From contig ARYC01001480.1 in the NCBI GenBank assembly GCA_000711775.1, positions 23,065 through 87,064 on the forward strand: a DNA stretch of 64,000 nucleotides. The letters run 5' to 3'. This document shows positions 21,320 to 35,589 of this stretch, piece by piece. A program made the position numbers and the translations under genes. Below the pieces are notes generated by a model. The model was not told the origin of the DNA. It did no database searches and worked only from the letters and a program-made list of their open reading frames with translations. Each line of letters starts with the position of its first letter. The stretch's first letter is position 1. Source of the stretch: Oxytricha trifallax. Its lineage: Eukaryota > Ciliophora > Spirotrichea > Sporadotrichida > Oxytrichidae.

Positions 21320-22623
21320 TCATAGATTTTGATTAATCCATTGGATTTTGTAGTTTATTACATTTTCATAGACTTATCCATTATAGAGAAATACATGCTC
21401 ATTATCATAATAAGCATGTATTTTTTAATCCTTTGGAGTTTATACTTATTTCTAAGCTTTCTCACCTTCTAAGTTTGACACTACTGAGTCTTTAACTGCA
21501 AAAGCGCAATAAATTGGAATACTGATGTTCTGATAGTAGTCCTTGATATATTCAGGAATCTCCATAAATTCTCTTTAGGATAATGCAGTCCAAGGGCCTA
21601 AAAATACAAGAGGGTTTGGACATGTAGCACCCAAGAATGAATAGTCTTCATTGGGAGGAGTAAAAGTGGGTGCTCTCATTATCTTCATAGGTTCAGTTTT
21701 GCAAGTTTCTCTAATGCTCTATTCGTAGTTTAAATCTCTGTTAAATCTGCCAAAGGCAGGAGCGTGAAATAGAAAAGCCTTAAACAACTAGGTCTAATCT
21801 TTTAGGTATTATATTCTTGAACAAGCAACTGCCACTCTTGAGCCCATACTGTAGCCGAATGCAAGAATAGGGATAGAAATATCCTTGTATTCATGATATT
21901 TTTCTAGAAAATAAAATAAATTCATAATTATATACAATGTAAAAATATTGAAGATAGAGTTTCTGTTGCATTCACAAATAGTGCAAGTTACAAAAAATAC
22001 TTCTTAATATTTTAGTAATAGGTATTCAAATTAATAAGAGTAGTCATAGCACACAAAAAATTGGTTGACAAACAGACACAAAGACATTGTGAAGGAGTAT
22101 TAAAATATAAAATTGTGATATCTAAAAAGGAACATAAAAGATGAACTGTCATTTTTTTCAAGTATCTATAATGTAAACTTTATAAGATTTTTTACTTATC
22201 ATTAATCATTTTTTGTAATTTCTCAATTTAAAAAATTTAACATAATTGCTAAGCATAGAACTCCTAAACTTTTATTATAAAATTGTAGCCATTTTGTTGT
22301 TGATAATTCTCCATAGAGTGAATCATGCCTCTTTCTCCCTCACTACTTCCGAATCCGAGTGAGTCATAACCCACCACATCATATCCAGCATCTGCAAACA
22401 TTTTGGCTATGTAAATATATCTCTACATGTGAGATCCTAATCCATGAAATAGTGCGATTACAGCTCTGGGCTTTTCTTATTAGTTAATAGTCTTATTGAA
22501 TGGGTATCTACTTGTCATTAGTTTTGATGAGTTATCTTGACATGATTTTGGGTCTAAGAAGTCATGTTCTGGTCATGATACTGCATAGAACTTAAGATTC
22601 TTTTCTTTTTGAGTATGTTCCAT
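21320..22623 (-). CDS. Alpha/beta hydrolase, monoacylglycerol-lipase-like (copy 1)
   Basis: The ATG at 22623 is followed by MEHTQKEKNLKFYAVS, the oxyanion motif LFHGLGSHMQRY, and AGYDVVGYDSLGFGSSEG. After an AT-rich insert (about 21910-22260) come the nucleophile elbow AFGYSMGSRVAVACSR, the Asp region IYCAFAVKDSVVSN and the His region DNEHVFLYNGQVYEN. It ends at TGA 21320-21322. That gives the full Ser-Asp-His triad of the lysophospholipase/monoglyceride lipase group. An in-frame TGA (22573-22575) stands where the neighbouring paralogue has Trp (DWP), so this copy may carry a TGG-to-TGA nonsense change. It is arranged in tandem with the copy at 23.2-24.4 kb, most likely by duplication. It probably cleaves fatty-acyl esters in the cytosol; no signal peptide is evident. 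Confidence 0.78.
21910..22260. other. AT-rich insert splitting hydrolase copy 1 (probable IES)
   Basis: About 350 bp, non-coding and AT-rich, between the substrate-loop region and the nucleophile elbow. TAGAA occurs at both borders (21905-21909 and 22256-22260) and could be the pointer, but the join as drawn leaves the flanking frames one base apart, so the exact limits are uncertain. Confidence 0.45.
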
Positions 22624-23235
22624 TACGATTTTATATTATTGACATAATAAAATTAATCAAGCTTTAAATAGACATTAAAAGTGAATTTCATTTATTTCCA
22701 CTAGTTATTTGAAATTCAGGCTAAATTTCTTAATAATTAATTCGCAATAAATTAATATTATACGACAAATTATGCAGAATAAAAACTCTAAGATATCAAT
22801 TTAATATAAACAGATACGAATTTTAAATATCTATTGTTTAATAATAAAATTAATACTAATAATTATAATATCCAAATATCCACAAACATAAAATAAATTG
22901 TCAAAAATTACATAAATTTAAGTTGTTAAATAATTATAAAGACAATAGGTGACTTAGTATTTTAATATAAAGTATAAATGGAAATATATAATTATATTCA
23001 AAAAGAATTATTAAATAATATACATTTTAAAATCAGTATATAGTAATCTGATAAGTAAACAATGACATATCCATTTATAATTGATATTATATTTTCCAAT
23101 GCTAAAATATTTTTTATAAAAATAATTTACATTTAACTCGATATTTTTCCTAATATAATCAAAAAATTTATATCTATATATACAATTATATATTAAATAA
23201 AAAGTACACGAAGAGATGCAAGTTTAAAATAAACC
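22624..23235. other. Intergenic spacer between the two hydrolases
   Basis: About 610 bp of very AT-rich DNA. I see no coding sequence or structured RNA in it. Confidence 0.5.
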
Positions 23236-24419
23236 TCATAAAATCTGATTTAGCCATTAGATTTTACAATTAATAATCATAAACTTATCCATTATATAAG
23301 AAAACATGCTCACTGTCTACGTATTATATCTTAATTTAGTCTTATGGAGTTTAACTTAAATATTTCTCTGCAGCTGCATTTGATATATGTGAGTCTTTCT
23401 ATGCTAAAGCAGAAAATACTGGCATGTTTATAATTTAAGCATACTCCCACAAATATTAAGGCATTTGAAGTTATTGAACATTAGAGTTTGCTTCATATGA
23501 ACCAAAGTAAAGCAAGGGATCAGCGTGAGGGAAACCTAACAAGGAATAATCTTCAATAAAAGTTGGAGCTTTATCTGGCACCACGTGCTATGTTGGATAA
23601 TTTTTGAATTATTCTTATGCTTTCTGCCATAAAGCTTAAAATTAATCAGAAAGCTCAATTGGCAAAGCTACAAGTAAAACAGCATCGTAGAGTTAAGTCT
23701 AATCAATCAGATATTGCAATCTTGAACAGCATAACAATACTCTTGTACCTAAACTGTGTCCAAACGCAATTGTTGGAATTTTGGTGTCCTCGTAGAGATT
23801 AGAATTGAGATCTTGAACTTTCTTTGTAAAGTTATAACCCATCATGATTATAATTCTCAATCGAGCTTATTTAATGTCTTGGTCCTTAACTTTTTCCATA
23901 ACCTTGAAGATCATAACCCATTACATCATAGCCGGAATTTAAAGTAAGAAAATGCTGAGTTATTTAATAAACTAGTTAATTTTCAATGTTTGGTTGGGTA
24001 GTTTTATTAAATAAAAAATCAATTTATAATTCTGTAATTAATTTGAAATCTTATTATATCTATATTATACTCTAAAAAGAGATTAGTCTAAAAATTGTAT
24101 CTTTTTTTAATTTAAAAAAATAAGACTCCAGCAATACTTATATAAATTAATACACTTAAACTCATAGGATTTTTTTATTTTGAATCAGCAAACATTTTAG
24201 CAATGTAATGTATCTCCGCATGGGTGAGCCTGATCCACAAAACAGTACGATATACCCTTTCGGCTTGTCTTGTTAGTTTAATTCTTTATTGAAAGAATAT
24301 CTATAAGTCATAATCTTTGACTCATTGTCTTCACAAGACTTTAAATCAAGGAAGTCTAAGATTGGCCAGTCTAAAGAATAAAAGTTTAGGTTTTTTTCTT
24401 TTTCGATTTGAGCTACCAT
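23236..24419 (-). CDS. Alpha/beta hydrolase, monoacylglycerol-lipase-like (copy 2)
   Basis: The ATG at 24419 begins MVAQIEKEKNLNFYSLDWP, colinear with copy 1. Then come VLFCGSGSPMRRY (oxyanion region, with FCGSG where copy 1 has FHGLG) and, after an IES, SGYDVMGYDLQGYGKSQG. The nucleophile elbow is AFGHSLGTRVLLCCSR, the Asp region FSALAQKDSHISN, and the His region DSEHVFLYNGQVYD. It ends IQWLNQIL and TGA 23236-23238. A 5-bp tandem (ACATT twice, near 24210) shifts the frame before AKMFADS, and one more shift lies near 23850. The loss of His in the oxyanion motif may affect activity. It belongs to the same family as its neighbour and probably arose by tandem duplication. Confidence 0.75.
23939..24185 (-). 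other. 247-bp IES in hydrolase copy 2, pointer ATTC
   Basis: Plus-strand GAAT at 23935-23938 and 24182-24185. Excising the AT-rich insert joins KMFAD-S to GYDVMGYD exactly where copy 1 reads KMFADAGYDVVGYD, which supports the join independently. Confidence 0.8.
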
Positions 24420-24571
24420 TAAAATCTGTAATCTAAAAAAAGATATTTAAAAGAATTCCAGTTTTCACACTTTTATATTCATTAACTCATATTCAATTAT
24501 TCTGATGAATTTCATTTATGTTTTGTTATCAAATTATTTTAACCATAAAATAAAAGTAGTTATAATTAAAT

Positions 24572-25119
24572 ATGCAATTAATGGCATTTATTTACAAATT
24601 AGCTAATAACTTTTCAAAAACTCACTCTATCAAAACTCATACCAAAGATATTTCCTTTTCAACCTATAGACACACTTTTACTTTTCAACCAAATAAGACA
24701 GTAATTTTAGAAGGTTTATAATCCCAGAGAATTTATTAGAAATAAACCACAGTCGTAGTAGTGGTCCTGGTGGTTAAAATGTAAATAAAGTGAATACTAA
24801 AGTTCAATTAAGATTTAATTTAAACGATGTCTTTTGGCTGCCAGACGATGTCAAGTAGAGGCTGAGAGAGTAGAGACCCTAAAATATCAATAATAATGGA
24901 GATTTTATTTGTGTAAGCTAGGAACACAGATATCAAGAATCTAATCACAGGGAGGCATTATAAAAGATGCAGGAATACATAAACACTGCCAGTATTATTC
25001 CCATGGAGAGGGTGGTTGAAGAGTTCTAAGAAAGAGAGAAGCAGGAATTTAGAAGAATTGACTATAAAAGAAAAAGAAGCAATGCTAAAAGTCTTAGAGG
25101 TTCTAATTTCAATTAATGA
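24572..25119 (+). CDS. Mitochondrial peptidyl-tRNA hydrolase ICT1-like (class I release-factor family)
   Basis: The catalytic loop SRSSGPGGQNVNKVNTKVQL at about 24755-24815 is the GGQ signature, with its Gln encoded by TAA. It is followed by FWLPDDVKQRLREQ, ICVSQEHRYQESNHREAL and a basic C-terminal tail (RRIDYKRKRSNAKSLRG), which is the domain order of ICT1/mL62 and related rescue factors that lack codon-recognition domains. It ends at TGA 25117-25119. The ATG at 24572 is followed by a Ser/Thr/Lys-rich stretch suitable as a mitochondrial targeting sequence. A frame change near 24700-24715 separates it from the GGQ domain, probably a small insert. Its role would be to free nascent chains from stalled mitochondrial ribosomes. 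Confidence 0.85.
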
Positions 25120-28100
25120 TTCTTAAATTATTTTATCATATTTATTTTGTATATTGTAATTTTATTTATAAGTTATATAAGCATATAAAGTATTATTTTA
25201 AATGTTTTATATAAATTCAAAAAAGAATTTGGTTACTTTTTACAATATAACTATTCAAAAGTAAAGTTTCTAGATTTAAAATTAATTATTTTATTGCCTA
25301 ATTTTATATAATTATCATATTGAAAATCAAGCAATTAAATAGACTAAAAAAATAAAGTAGCATGATGGTTAGATAATAAAATAAATTTTCTAGATTAAGG
25401 AATATTATATAGGAGAAAGATAAGAAAATTAATATAAATTATCATTTAAATTCATTTAAAAATCATCATTGTATTGTCAAATATTTTTCATGCTTAACAT
25501 CTATTGGTAAAATCACTATTAAAAAATCTAAAATTATTAAAATTCTATTGAATTCAATAAATTATTGTAATCTTGAGAAATTTAACCATTTTTTATTGGA
25601 TCAATTATTAACTGGCTTCTATTTTTAACATAAACCAAATCAATTTATTTAAAAATTTATGGTATTAATAATCAGACTAAATCTTGCATCACTAAAATTG
25701 AATCCTTTATTTCTAAAATAAAAGAAAGTATCAATAAATTTATAATACTACATAAAATGGCTGTGATACTTAAATTTCTTTTGATTTGTTTGAACCTAAA
25801 TTTAAAATATATATATATATATAATATATATATATGATCATATATTAATTCAATTATTATAGCTAGGACAAAAAATAATTTCTCAACCTTATTTAACAAG
25901 CGATAGATATTATATTTGTAGTAAAATAAAAAACCCTTTTGAATAATAATTATTTAACAACATATTATAAATGAAATTATAACTTTGGTTAAAACAATAT
26001 ATAATAAATATTGACTTTAAATATTTTTATAATTTTAATAAACTATAAATAAAAATAAAGAGCATTCCAATAAGCATTTATGATACAATATTTCAAACTA
26101 AAAATTCAAATATTTTTCTAAATAAATTGATATATAAAAGGAAATTTTAATTCAAAATTTATAATTAATTAAATATTAACAATGAATGTAGTTTCAAGAT
26201 ACACATGATAAGGATATTTCTAGAAAAATGAAAGAGATATTCACTGAATCAATTGTATACAAAATATTAAAATAATAGGTATATTTATTTTTTTAAAAAT
26301 AATAGAAGTTATTTAAAAATAAAATACTTAGCGGAGAAAATATATTTAATTTTTAGATTATAAAAAAACAATAAAAAATTTTAATATTAATATTAATAAT
26401 TGAAATAACCAAGGAATGAATCAAATTGTATAATAACATATATAAAAAATTCTAAGCATTTTAAAATTAATACATGTAAAATTAAATATCATTCCATAGG
26501 TAAATATACATTTTTAATTGTAAATAGCTTTTAATTTGATTAAATCTATGAAATTTCAAAGAAAATTACTAAAACGATATATAATTAAAGAGATAAAATT
26601 TTTTGGTCAGGTAATTATATATAAAAAAGCTTTTTAAGACAGTTTCCTGACTTTTTTGAAGTTTTAAATTTTTATTTTTTTTATTAAATTAATCTTTATA
26701 ACTACTATCAACCAACTTCAGGAACTAATTTCATTGTTATAACTATACTTTAATTTTTTAATCATTACTCAACATCTCACTTCAGATTCCAAAACCCTTG
26801 ATATTTTTTATCAGATATTTGTAGGTTCTGTCTCTTAAATATTAAATTTATTGTATCCGATTGCTATCGCAATTATGGTTGAATTTATCTTGTCCTTACC
26901 ATGACTATATTATAGTAAAACACAATTAATTAAGATAAAAACCATTATAAATATTATGATGAATTTACCTTTTCTTAATCATTTTATCATCATAAAATTG
27001 TAGTAAAGATAAATTAAAAGTTCATTAGATATACAGATCATGATTGAACATTATGTATGGCTTAAAAATAATTAATTAAGAATTTTGCAAGTTTTAAATA
27101 TGAAATATTTGTTCTAATATTATGTTGCCAACTTTGATAGGACTACCAAAATTTTAAAAACTTTCAAATATAAAAAGTATTATATTTTATCAGCGTCTAA
27201 TTATCAATTGTTCATTCTTTCATTGTTTTATTTTATCCTCAATTCTTATTGCTTAATCTTTTAGATTCCATATGGAACAGGAAAAATAAATAACGTATTA
27301 TTGTCATCGATCTACATATATGAAATAAAATAATATCGAATTAAATTAATATTCATTATAAATATTAATATTGATAAAATATAATTCATTTATGAAATAG
27401 AAAATTATAAAATTATATTGTTAAAAGATTTTGTTTAAACATATATTAATCTTCAAATTTTATGTTATATATTCACTCTTATATTTTGTTTTTTTAGCAA
27501 TTTCATCATCAAAATATAAAACAACTAATGAAAAGCTATTTTGGAATATTAAAACAAAAATTCTATGGATTTTATCCATTACGCTTTATTTTAATGTCAT
27601 AAATAATAAGCAAATTATTTATACAAAATTTATAGAAATTATTATAAGAAAAATTTTACTCACCAAAATATCTCTCAAATTAATAACTTACCATCATTTA
27701 AACGTGCAAAATAATACATTTTATAGTAAGTATAATCATATGAAACTCTGAGAGTACTAGCCTTTTATAATGCCTATATCGTATCTTTATCAAATTTATA
27801 ATAGTGTTGTTAAGAGAATTTTCACAGCATTATTATTTTAATATTTATGACTCGTATTTCTTTATAAACTCACTTAGATATATAAAAGATTGGATTAATT
27901 TGTAGTGAGATTTAAAAATTAAAAATACTTATTATTGAATAATTTTAAATTGTAAAATAATTTTCAATTTAATTAAGATTGATGAACACTATTCACGATT
28001 GGCTGTTTATTGAGGAATCTTTAAAAGTCTAATTCAAATTTAAATTTATAATTTATTAATTTAAATTTACAATGATATCAAATCCTTGTAAAGATACAAA

Positions 28101-30549
28101 TATTGAGATTGTCAAGAAAATGAGATAAATTTTAACATGAAAGTCTTCAATATATTAATTAACATTATTTATAATATAATAATAAAAATAAAAAATATTA
28201 ATATTTTCATATATTTTAATTTTATGGATAAAAATGATTTTATTGAAATCTTAAAATTTAAAATAAGTAGCAATAATATGTTTTAATTGGATTTTTATCC
28301 ATTTTTATGGAGAACTAAAATTAAATTTTAAATGATAAATAGAAATAAAGAAATTTAAATTATTTATTTTTTGTTTAAAATAATAAGAAATAATAAAAGC
28401 CTTAATATTGAAAAAATTAATAAAAATGTCAAAATTATGAGACAATTATAGATCTCTATTAAAAATAAGATCCTTCTTGTGCTGATTTGGAATTTTTTAA
28501 AATAAAAACCCTTTTTTAATAAGCCTCTCTCTTACTGCAAAAGTATTTTTATTAAATGTTTAATTAACAGAAAGTAAATATTTTATCACAATAAATAATT
28601 TAGTTTCAATATGTAATGATGAAGCTCAAAATTTATCAAAATTTTTTATAATTAGATTTTCTTATTCAAATCATACATCTAAAATTTATTTAATAAAATT
28701 TATATAGAACCTACGTATTGTACACTAATCCCATCAAGATCCCAATAATACCCTTCAAATTTTATAACTAAAATATCTAATAAAGAGGTTTTGGGTTTTT
28801 GATTGTTCGAATGAATAGTTAAAATACTATCCCTTAAATACACGCAAATTGACATTGCATCTAAAACTTTAAAATTCTTATAAAGAATGCATTAATTGGA
28901 TACTTTAATCTCCAAAAACTCAATCAACTACTTATGGTGATATTGGGTTGTTAATAAGAATGAAATTAAGCAGTAAATATATCATCAAATTAATTAAATT
29001 TAAAAATAAATTGAAATTAAAAGAAATTATTAAAGTTATTGAGAGGTTTCACAATAAATTTAAAATAAAATGAATAAATCACTATTTAATAAAGATATTA
29101 TAAAAATTTAACCAAAAAAATGCATATAAAATATGTAATATATTTAAATGAGCTAACATTTATGAATTAAATAATCTCACAAAAAGTTTCTTTTTCTCAT
29201 TTAGAATTAAAGGGATTAAGTGTTTTCAATATAAATATATAAATAATATTTTAATATTATTAACAACTCTCAATGTTTTCTAAGGTTGAAGATCTTAATT
29301 GAATTATATTAATTAATTACACTAAGTTATAAAATAATTATTTAATTTATTAATAAGATATTTTAGATGAAATAGTGCTAATAAATTTTTGATTATAAAA
29401 ATAATTTAAATTAATGAATTTAATAGAATAAAAACATAATTAAGGAATTATTTAAAAAAAGTTTATTGTTTTAAAGTATTTGAAAAGAAGATAAATTAAA
29501 AAAAATTTAGTAGACTTTATTAATAAATTAATCTCAAAAGTTATCTTTCTAATTTATTATAAAACTACATGAAAACCGATAATTCTATTAAATTTCATAA
29601 CTTTTGAATGCTTTGAAATGATAGTAAAAATAGAAGAATTTATAATGATAATTTTATTATTAAAATTAAATATGGCTAACTTATTTTTCATGACTTAAGA
29701 TTTGATATAAAAAGATTTTAAAAAATTTTATTTACAAAATTTAATATAAAAAAATATCAATTCATCTAAGTGGTTTTATTCTAAAGATAAGTAATTTTTT
29801 TAAAAAAAATAATTGTGTCCAATAGAATTACTTATATCTTTTAATTAATTTGGAGTCTAATTATGAAGATATCTTAAACTCATTAAATTACAATAATTTC
29901 ATTAACATACAAGTAAATTGTAAAATTAAATAATTTTTCAAAAATAAATTAAATTTGATAAAAAATATCATAATAAAAACCAATCTCAAAGAGTAAAATT
30001 AAGTTAAAACAAAATAAATTTATTCTAAATATATATAATATTTTTATTTGCTAAGTTTCAGGTTTATTCATTTTATTTATTTGTATAATTAGACTATTTA
30101 TTTATGATATTTGTTTAAAGCTCCATATTTTGATATATTGGAATAAAATTACGAAAAAATACAAATTTATTCCAATAATTTATAAATTACTTAATTATTA
30201 TATAAAATTTTAATGAATATTTTTTTTAATTTATTTATTCCTATTTAAATAGGATAATTTTATAATATAACTCTTAAAAGAATATAGCAGTTTTTTATAA
30301 AACAATTATTACTTTTTATAGACTTTATTAATGCAAGAAATACTTTAAACTGATATCTATAATTCATAAAAGTCAAGTTAAATAAAGTCATTCTTGCATT
30401 GATTATTATACATCCTAATGGCTCCTGTTGAAGCTAGTTGAACTTTTTTAAAAGAAAAAATATTTTCAATCAGCAATTGTGAATTCTAAGAAATATGTCA
30501 AGATGCTGTATTTAAGAATCCAGCCAATCTTCAAAATAATTATCTGGAT

Positions 30550-30904
30550 TGACAACCTTTTAAATAATTGTCAGGCGAGGTAAGTTTAGATATTATGTTC
30601 CAAAATTAATTAAAAAGCTATAGAAAAGGATTTAGAACATTGTTCTAAGCATCTCTATTAAATATAAAGAGTCCATCAATATCATTTAAGATATTCAAAA
30701 AGGCACACTTTAAAGTCCTTTTGGACTTTAACTATATCCAAAAGGATTTCACTTAAACAAAAAGGAAATTAAAAGTAGAAAATACAATGATAAGAATAGC
30801 AATCATTTTAAAAGTTTAAGAATATATTTTAAATCAGTGATACTGATAATTGTTAAAAGCATTAAACAAAATTGGTGGACTGACAATTATTAAAAGGTTG
30901 TCAG
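30550..30904. mobile_element. MITE-like element with self-complementary terminal repeats
   Basis: Terminal inverted repeats of about 25 bp lie at 30550-30574 (TGACAACCTTTTAAATAATT...) and 30880-30904 (its near-complement). Each arm is itself a small hairpin (GACAA...TTGTC), and both are followed on the plus strand by GGCGA. The 305-bp interior has a perfect 8-bp stem/4-nt loop at 30711-30730 and no open frame. Confidence 0.6.
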
Positions 30905-33900
30905 GCGATGAAAATAATTGAAATTTAAAAAATAATAAAAAAATATATATTATATAAGAAACATACAGTAATAATTAAAGGAAAGTGCAACTAACTTGGC
31001 TTCTATGAAATTTAAAAAAATACTTTTCTAAATTTTTAATTTTTTAATAATTCAGGGTATTTAGGTATTTTAATAATATAGAATATTTCCTAAATGTAAC
31101 ATATCATTTGTCTTTCCAGATATAGGTAATCAATAACTATAAATCGATTAAAATTTTCTTGATTATCTGATGATAAAATGTAGATTACAAACAAACTTCT
31201 CAATACAAAAAGTTTATAAATTATTCAAAATTTTTATAAATAAAAAATTTAGATATAGAAAATTAAACAAAAGTTCTGATAAATAATAGTAATTTTTAAG
31301 ATACATTTTGAATTTAAACTAATAAAATTTCAACAGTAACAATATTCACAGCAGACCTAACTTCGAAAAACAGTGAGAGATGCGCGGACTCAGAGAGATT
31401 GGCAACAGCAAAACACAAATATTTGTTAAATATAGGTTTTAATTATTAATGATTGAGCTTTTAAAATATATCTCTTTTGTATTTTGTAGATTTAAATTGA
31501 TTCAAATTATGATGATTTTACCTTAGGTGCAAAATAAATAAATTATAATATATTTTGATAAACTGAAATAAAATTAATAATTTTCATAAATTCATTTATA
31601 AGAAGGCCGAATTGATATTTTTATTAATAAAATATAGATTTTTATGAAAAATAAAAATTTTTCTTGATTTTTACTATAATTTTATATATAATAAGTTAAC
31701 TTTTAAGGGTCATATCTCGAAAACTATTGATCGCACACGGATAGTAAATTAGCTACTATTACTCAGCGTCAAAAACTCTATCAGACTTCAACTTAAAAAT
31801 ATACATTATGTGAGGGTGTGTTTGACCCCATAGCCAAATAATTAATATATAATTAAAATAATTTGTGGAAGTTAACATAATGAAACCCTAGAGCAATTTT
31901 GTACTTTTTCGATAGAAAAATTAAATCAGCTGGAGCGAGATAATTCGACTTTAATTTTGGCAACAAAATCAACTAAACAAATTGCATGATGCAGGAAATT
32001 ACGCTGATAATATTAATATTAAGAAGAAGTTAAGCATTTAAACTAAACATTATTTTATTAATAATATTTTGACTTTGATTAAGGCCATATAATTCATATT
32101 TGTTATTATTATATTATAATTTGATTTTAGAACTTATTTTTATAATTCTCAAATCAATTGATCTTTGAATTATTATAAAGCATAAATATAGAGTACTTCA
32201 TGTAATTAGAAAATATGCAAATGATCAAAGTGAAAATATTTATAATATTATAATTATTATTAACTTAATATTATCCATTTTACGCTTAATTAATATAAAG
32301 CCAATAAAATTTCAAAAATTTTAAGTCAAAATAATTATAAATAAACTCATTCTTTATAATAAAAAATATTAAATAAGTCTGTTCAGAATTGGTCGCGGTA
32401 TTAAGTCAGCTGAAGTATGGGCTTTCATAGCTTAACTCTCAAGACTTTTTACTGATAGAATCTGAGATGGTTATGTTATTTGAAAATAATGCCCAAAAAA
32501 ACATAAAATATATATTAATTTATTCTTTTTATCCAAACTTGATATAATTCAAGCTTTATAATTTTATTTCTGGATTTTCAATAAAAAATATAAAATTAAT
32601 ATGATTATTAACTCAAAGTACATAATGTTTAATTTGAAGTAATTAATCAAATAGTTCTTTATTTAATAAAAAAAAACGCCACTCCCTTTAATTTGATGTT
32701 CTAGTGATTTAATACAAAATTATATATTTGAAGCTTTGCTGAGTAAGTATTATAAGAAATCCTAATATATATATATATATATATATATATCTAAATTGTG
32801 TTTAATTTATTCTTCAAATATATTCTCAATTCATATCTTTAATTATGTAAAAATTGTCACAATTCTACCTCACTTAAAGTTTTTAATTGTTTAGAATGAA
32901 AATATTAAATCATTTTTGAATTCAATACATTTAAACAAATAATAATAATGTAATTAATAATTAAGAATTCTCAAAATAAAGCGATTGGATTGTTTTGGTT
33001 TTGAATGTTGAGCAAAAATCATTTTTAATAAAATATAAAAATTCTAAAAAATATATATTTAGAATTTAAATTAACAAATCATGCAAATTTTAGATAGACA
33101 ACATTTTGTTTGATATTCCTCAATGATTTCCTTGTTGACTCTGACAACAGACTTATAAACTCAAGAACCTAAACTTATCTTGAAAGGTAATTATAAGTTT
33201 TTAAATAGCTACTCAGGTTTGAAATGAAGGGTGATATAAAACTTTTATTATTAGTCTTTCGAATTTATTTTGTATTTATGTAAAAGTTTTAATATCTAGA
33301 TTTTAATAATAATTTTAATTATTTAATTATTATTATTGAAGTTATACAGAAATTAATTCTGGAGTTAAATCCAAGCAGATAGATTATATAAAATAATATT
33401 GTACTTTGACTTTAAAAACATCCATCTTAATTTGTATCAAGATCCAGAATATTTAATTATAAATTTAATTTTAATTAGAAAAATATTCAGAATATTTAAG
33501 CTTTAAAATGTTATCTGTAGAGTCCTCAAAAATCAGCATTGAACAGTAATCATAAGAGACTTTAAATTATTAAATATTTTATCTTAATAATTAAAATTAT
33601 ATTAATTTATAATAAAATTTTACTCTGAATGAGTTTAAACATCTTCAGAATATTCGATAGTATATGCGATACCCCAACTCTCTATGTATAGATTATAAAG
33701 CTTTTATTATAATATAGGATACTTATGGCGACAAAGAGATAGTTATTATTTTATATTTTATATATAATTAGCAAAGCATGTGGATACAGTGTATGATGAA
33801 CACTAACATTCGCCATAATAAAAAGATAAAATACATAAATTTACATTTGTTTTGATTTTTTTATTATATTAATTAGTTTAAATAAAGAAGATAAAAATAT

Positions 33901-35108
33901 ATATACAAAAATTTGATCAACTTTAAACTAAAAGAGCCACATATATATAAATATAAATTTCTATGATTCTTTATAAATATGCTTTTTAAGTTTTGAAATG
34001 TCTAGTAGTTATTAAAAATTAGATTATATTTTTTAAACAATAATAATTTACTGTGTAAATGAATTTATTTATTAATTATTGTAATTATAATTCATTCAAA
34101 ATATTTGAATCTATGTAATTTTTTAACTCAAATAAATTTACTTTAATGTATTGAAATTTAGGAACTTAATAAAAATTTGTAGAGAAATTAGTTTATTCAG
34201 AAATCTTTTATTGGCATATATTTTTTTAGGATTACTTCAATGATCCTTGAAAACAGTTCAATTTAAAGAGAGTACTTTTCAAACATTCATTTAACATAAT
34301 ATGAATTTATGGTAAATAAATATTACTTACCAACTTATTTTTATTAAAAAGATTTATTGTAAGTAAAGTATGTATTTACCAATAAAATTAAAAACATAAA
34401 TTTAGAATTAAATTATTCAATAAACTTAAATTATTATTTCATATAAAAATAAAATCTTAAAATATTTCCTCAACCAATTTCATAAACAATTTATAACTTA
34501 AAAGAGATTTTAGGTTTGATTGAAAATTATATCGAATTAATTATTCAAATTATAGTATTATTAATTTTAATTTTACCTGAAGATTCAAAGTAAGATTTAA
34601 GCAGAGTTAATGATGAAAATATGATTAGGAAAGATGTGAATTCAAAACAATTATTTCATATATATATAAATAATACAGTGTTTATTGATATAACATTTTT
34701 GAAAAAATTCAAATGATATAATAACTTCTCATTATGTAATTTAGTGATTAAATATAAATGATTTATGAATAAATTCTAAAGCCTTTATGAGCAACAACTT
34801 TTTAATTTATTTATTAATCATAAATTTCAATTATTTATTGCATTTTAATATTATAATAATATGTTTAATATTTACTTTATTATTCATAATTTAAAATAAA
34901 TTCTTTTAAATCTTATAGAATTGTGTTTATTCCTAATCACCAAGAATCAACCCAAACTTTTCAAATGACATCAGTATTGTGAAGCAAATCGACTTGACAG
35001 GATCTAGTGATCAATCTGAGATAGTTAATTATTTATCTGTTTTAATTTTGAACTAAAATTAATAGTTTTACTGAAAAATAATATTATATTTTTTTTAAAA
35101 TTAGTTTT

Positions 35109-35589
35109 TCCAATAAAATATTTGGGGGGGGGAGCTTCCTGCCCCAAAATTTTATATGCACCCAAGGGGAGAAGTTTCCTGCCCCCTTCGGAAGTTTCCT
35201 ACCCCATACATAAAAAATATGTAATTTTTATAATTTTCAAAGAATCTTTATCATCAATTATGATATTGGTATTTTTAATTTAGCATCAAACATCATTTCT
35301 ATTTAGATAATGAATTCACGTTTTAATAAAAATCACATTAATTATTAGTAAAAAAACAATTATTTTAGCATTGATTTTAGTGCATAATTTGATGAAGAAT
35401 AATAATGTATCTTGAAAATTATATATTAATAAAAGTTGTTTAGTACATTGTAATAGAAATTGGAATTTATATGTTTCTTTTTTTCCCAAAAAATATAAAA
35501 TTTCATGTTGAGGGCAGTAAACTTCCGCAGGGGGTGGGTAACTGCACGGGGGCAGGAAACTTCCCCCCCAAAATATTTTGATTATTGGG
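35109..35589. mobile_element. Inverted-repeat element with G-rich ends
   Basis: Imperfect inverted repeats of about 35 bp (35109-35146 and 35548-35589) share a core that reads inward as AAATATTT, a run of seven to nine G, then AGCTTCCTGCCCC (left) or AAGTTTCCTGCCCC (right). The unit AAGTTTCCTGCCCC also recurs just inside the left end (35171-35210). The interior of about 400 bp is AT-rich. The GC-rich ends stand out sharply from the surrounding AT-rich DNA. Confidence 0.6.

Noticed and set aside
27431..27751. 106-codon plus-strand frame in the AT-rich stretch
   Set aside because: The product is Ile/Lys/Tyr/Asn-rich low complexity as expected from composition, with no motif and no coding context.
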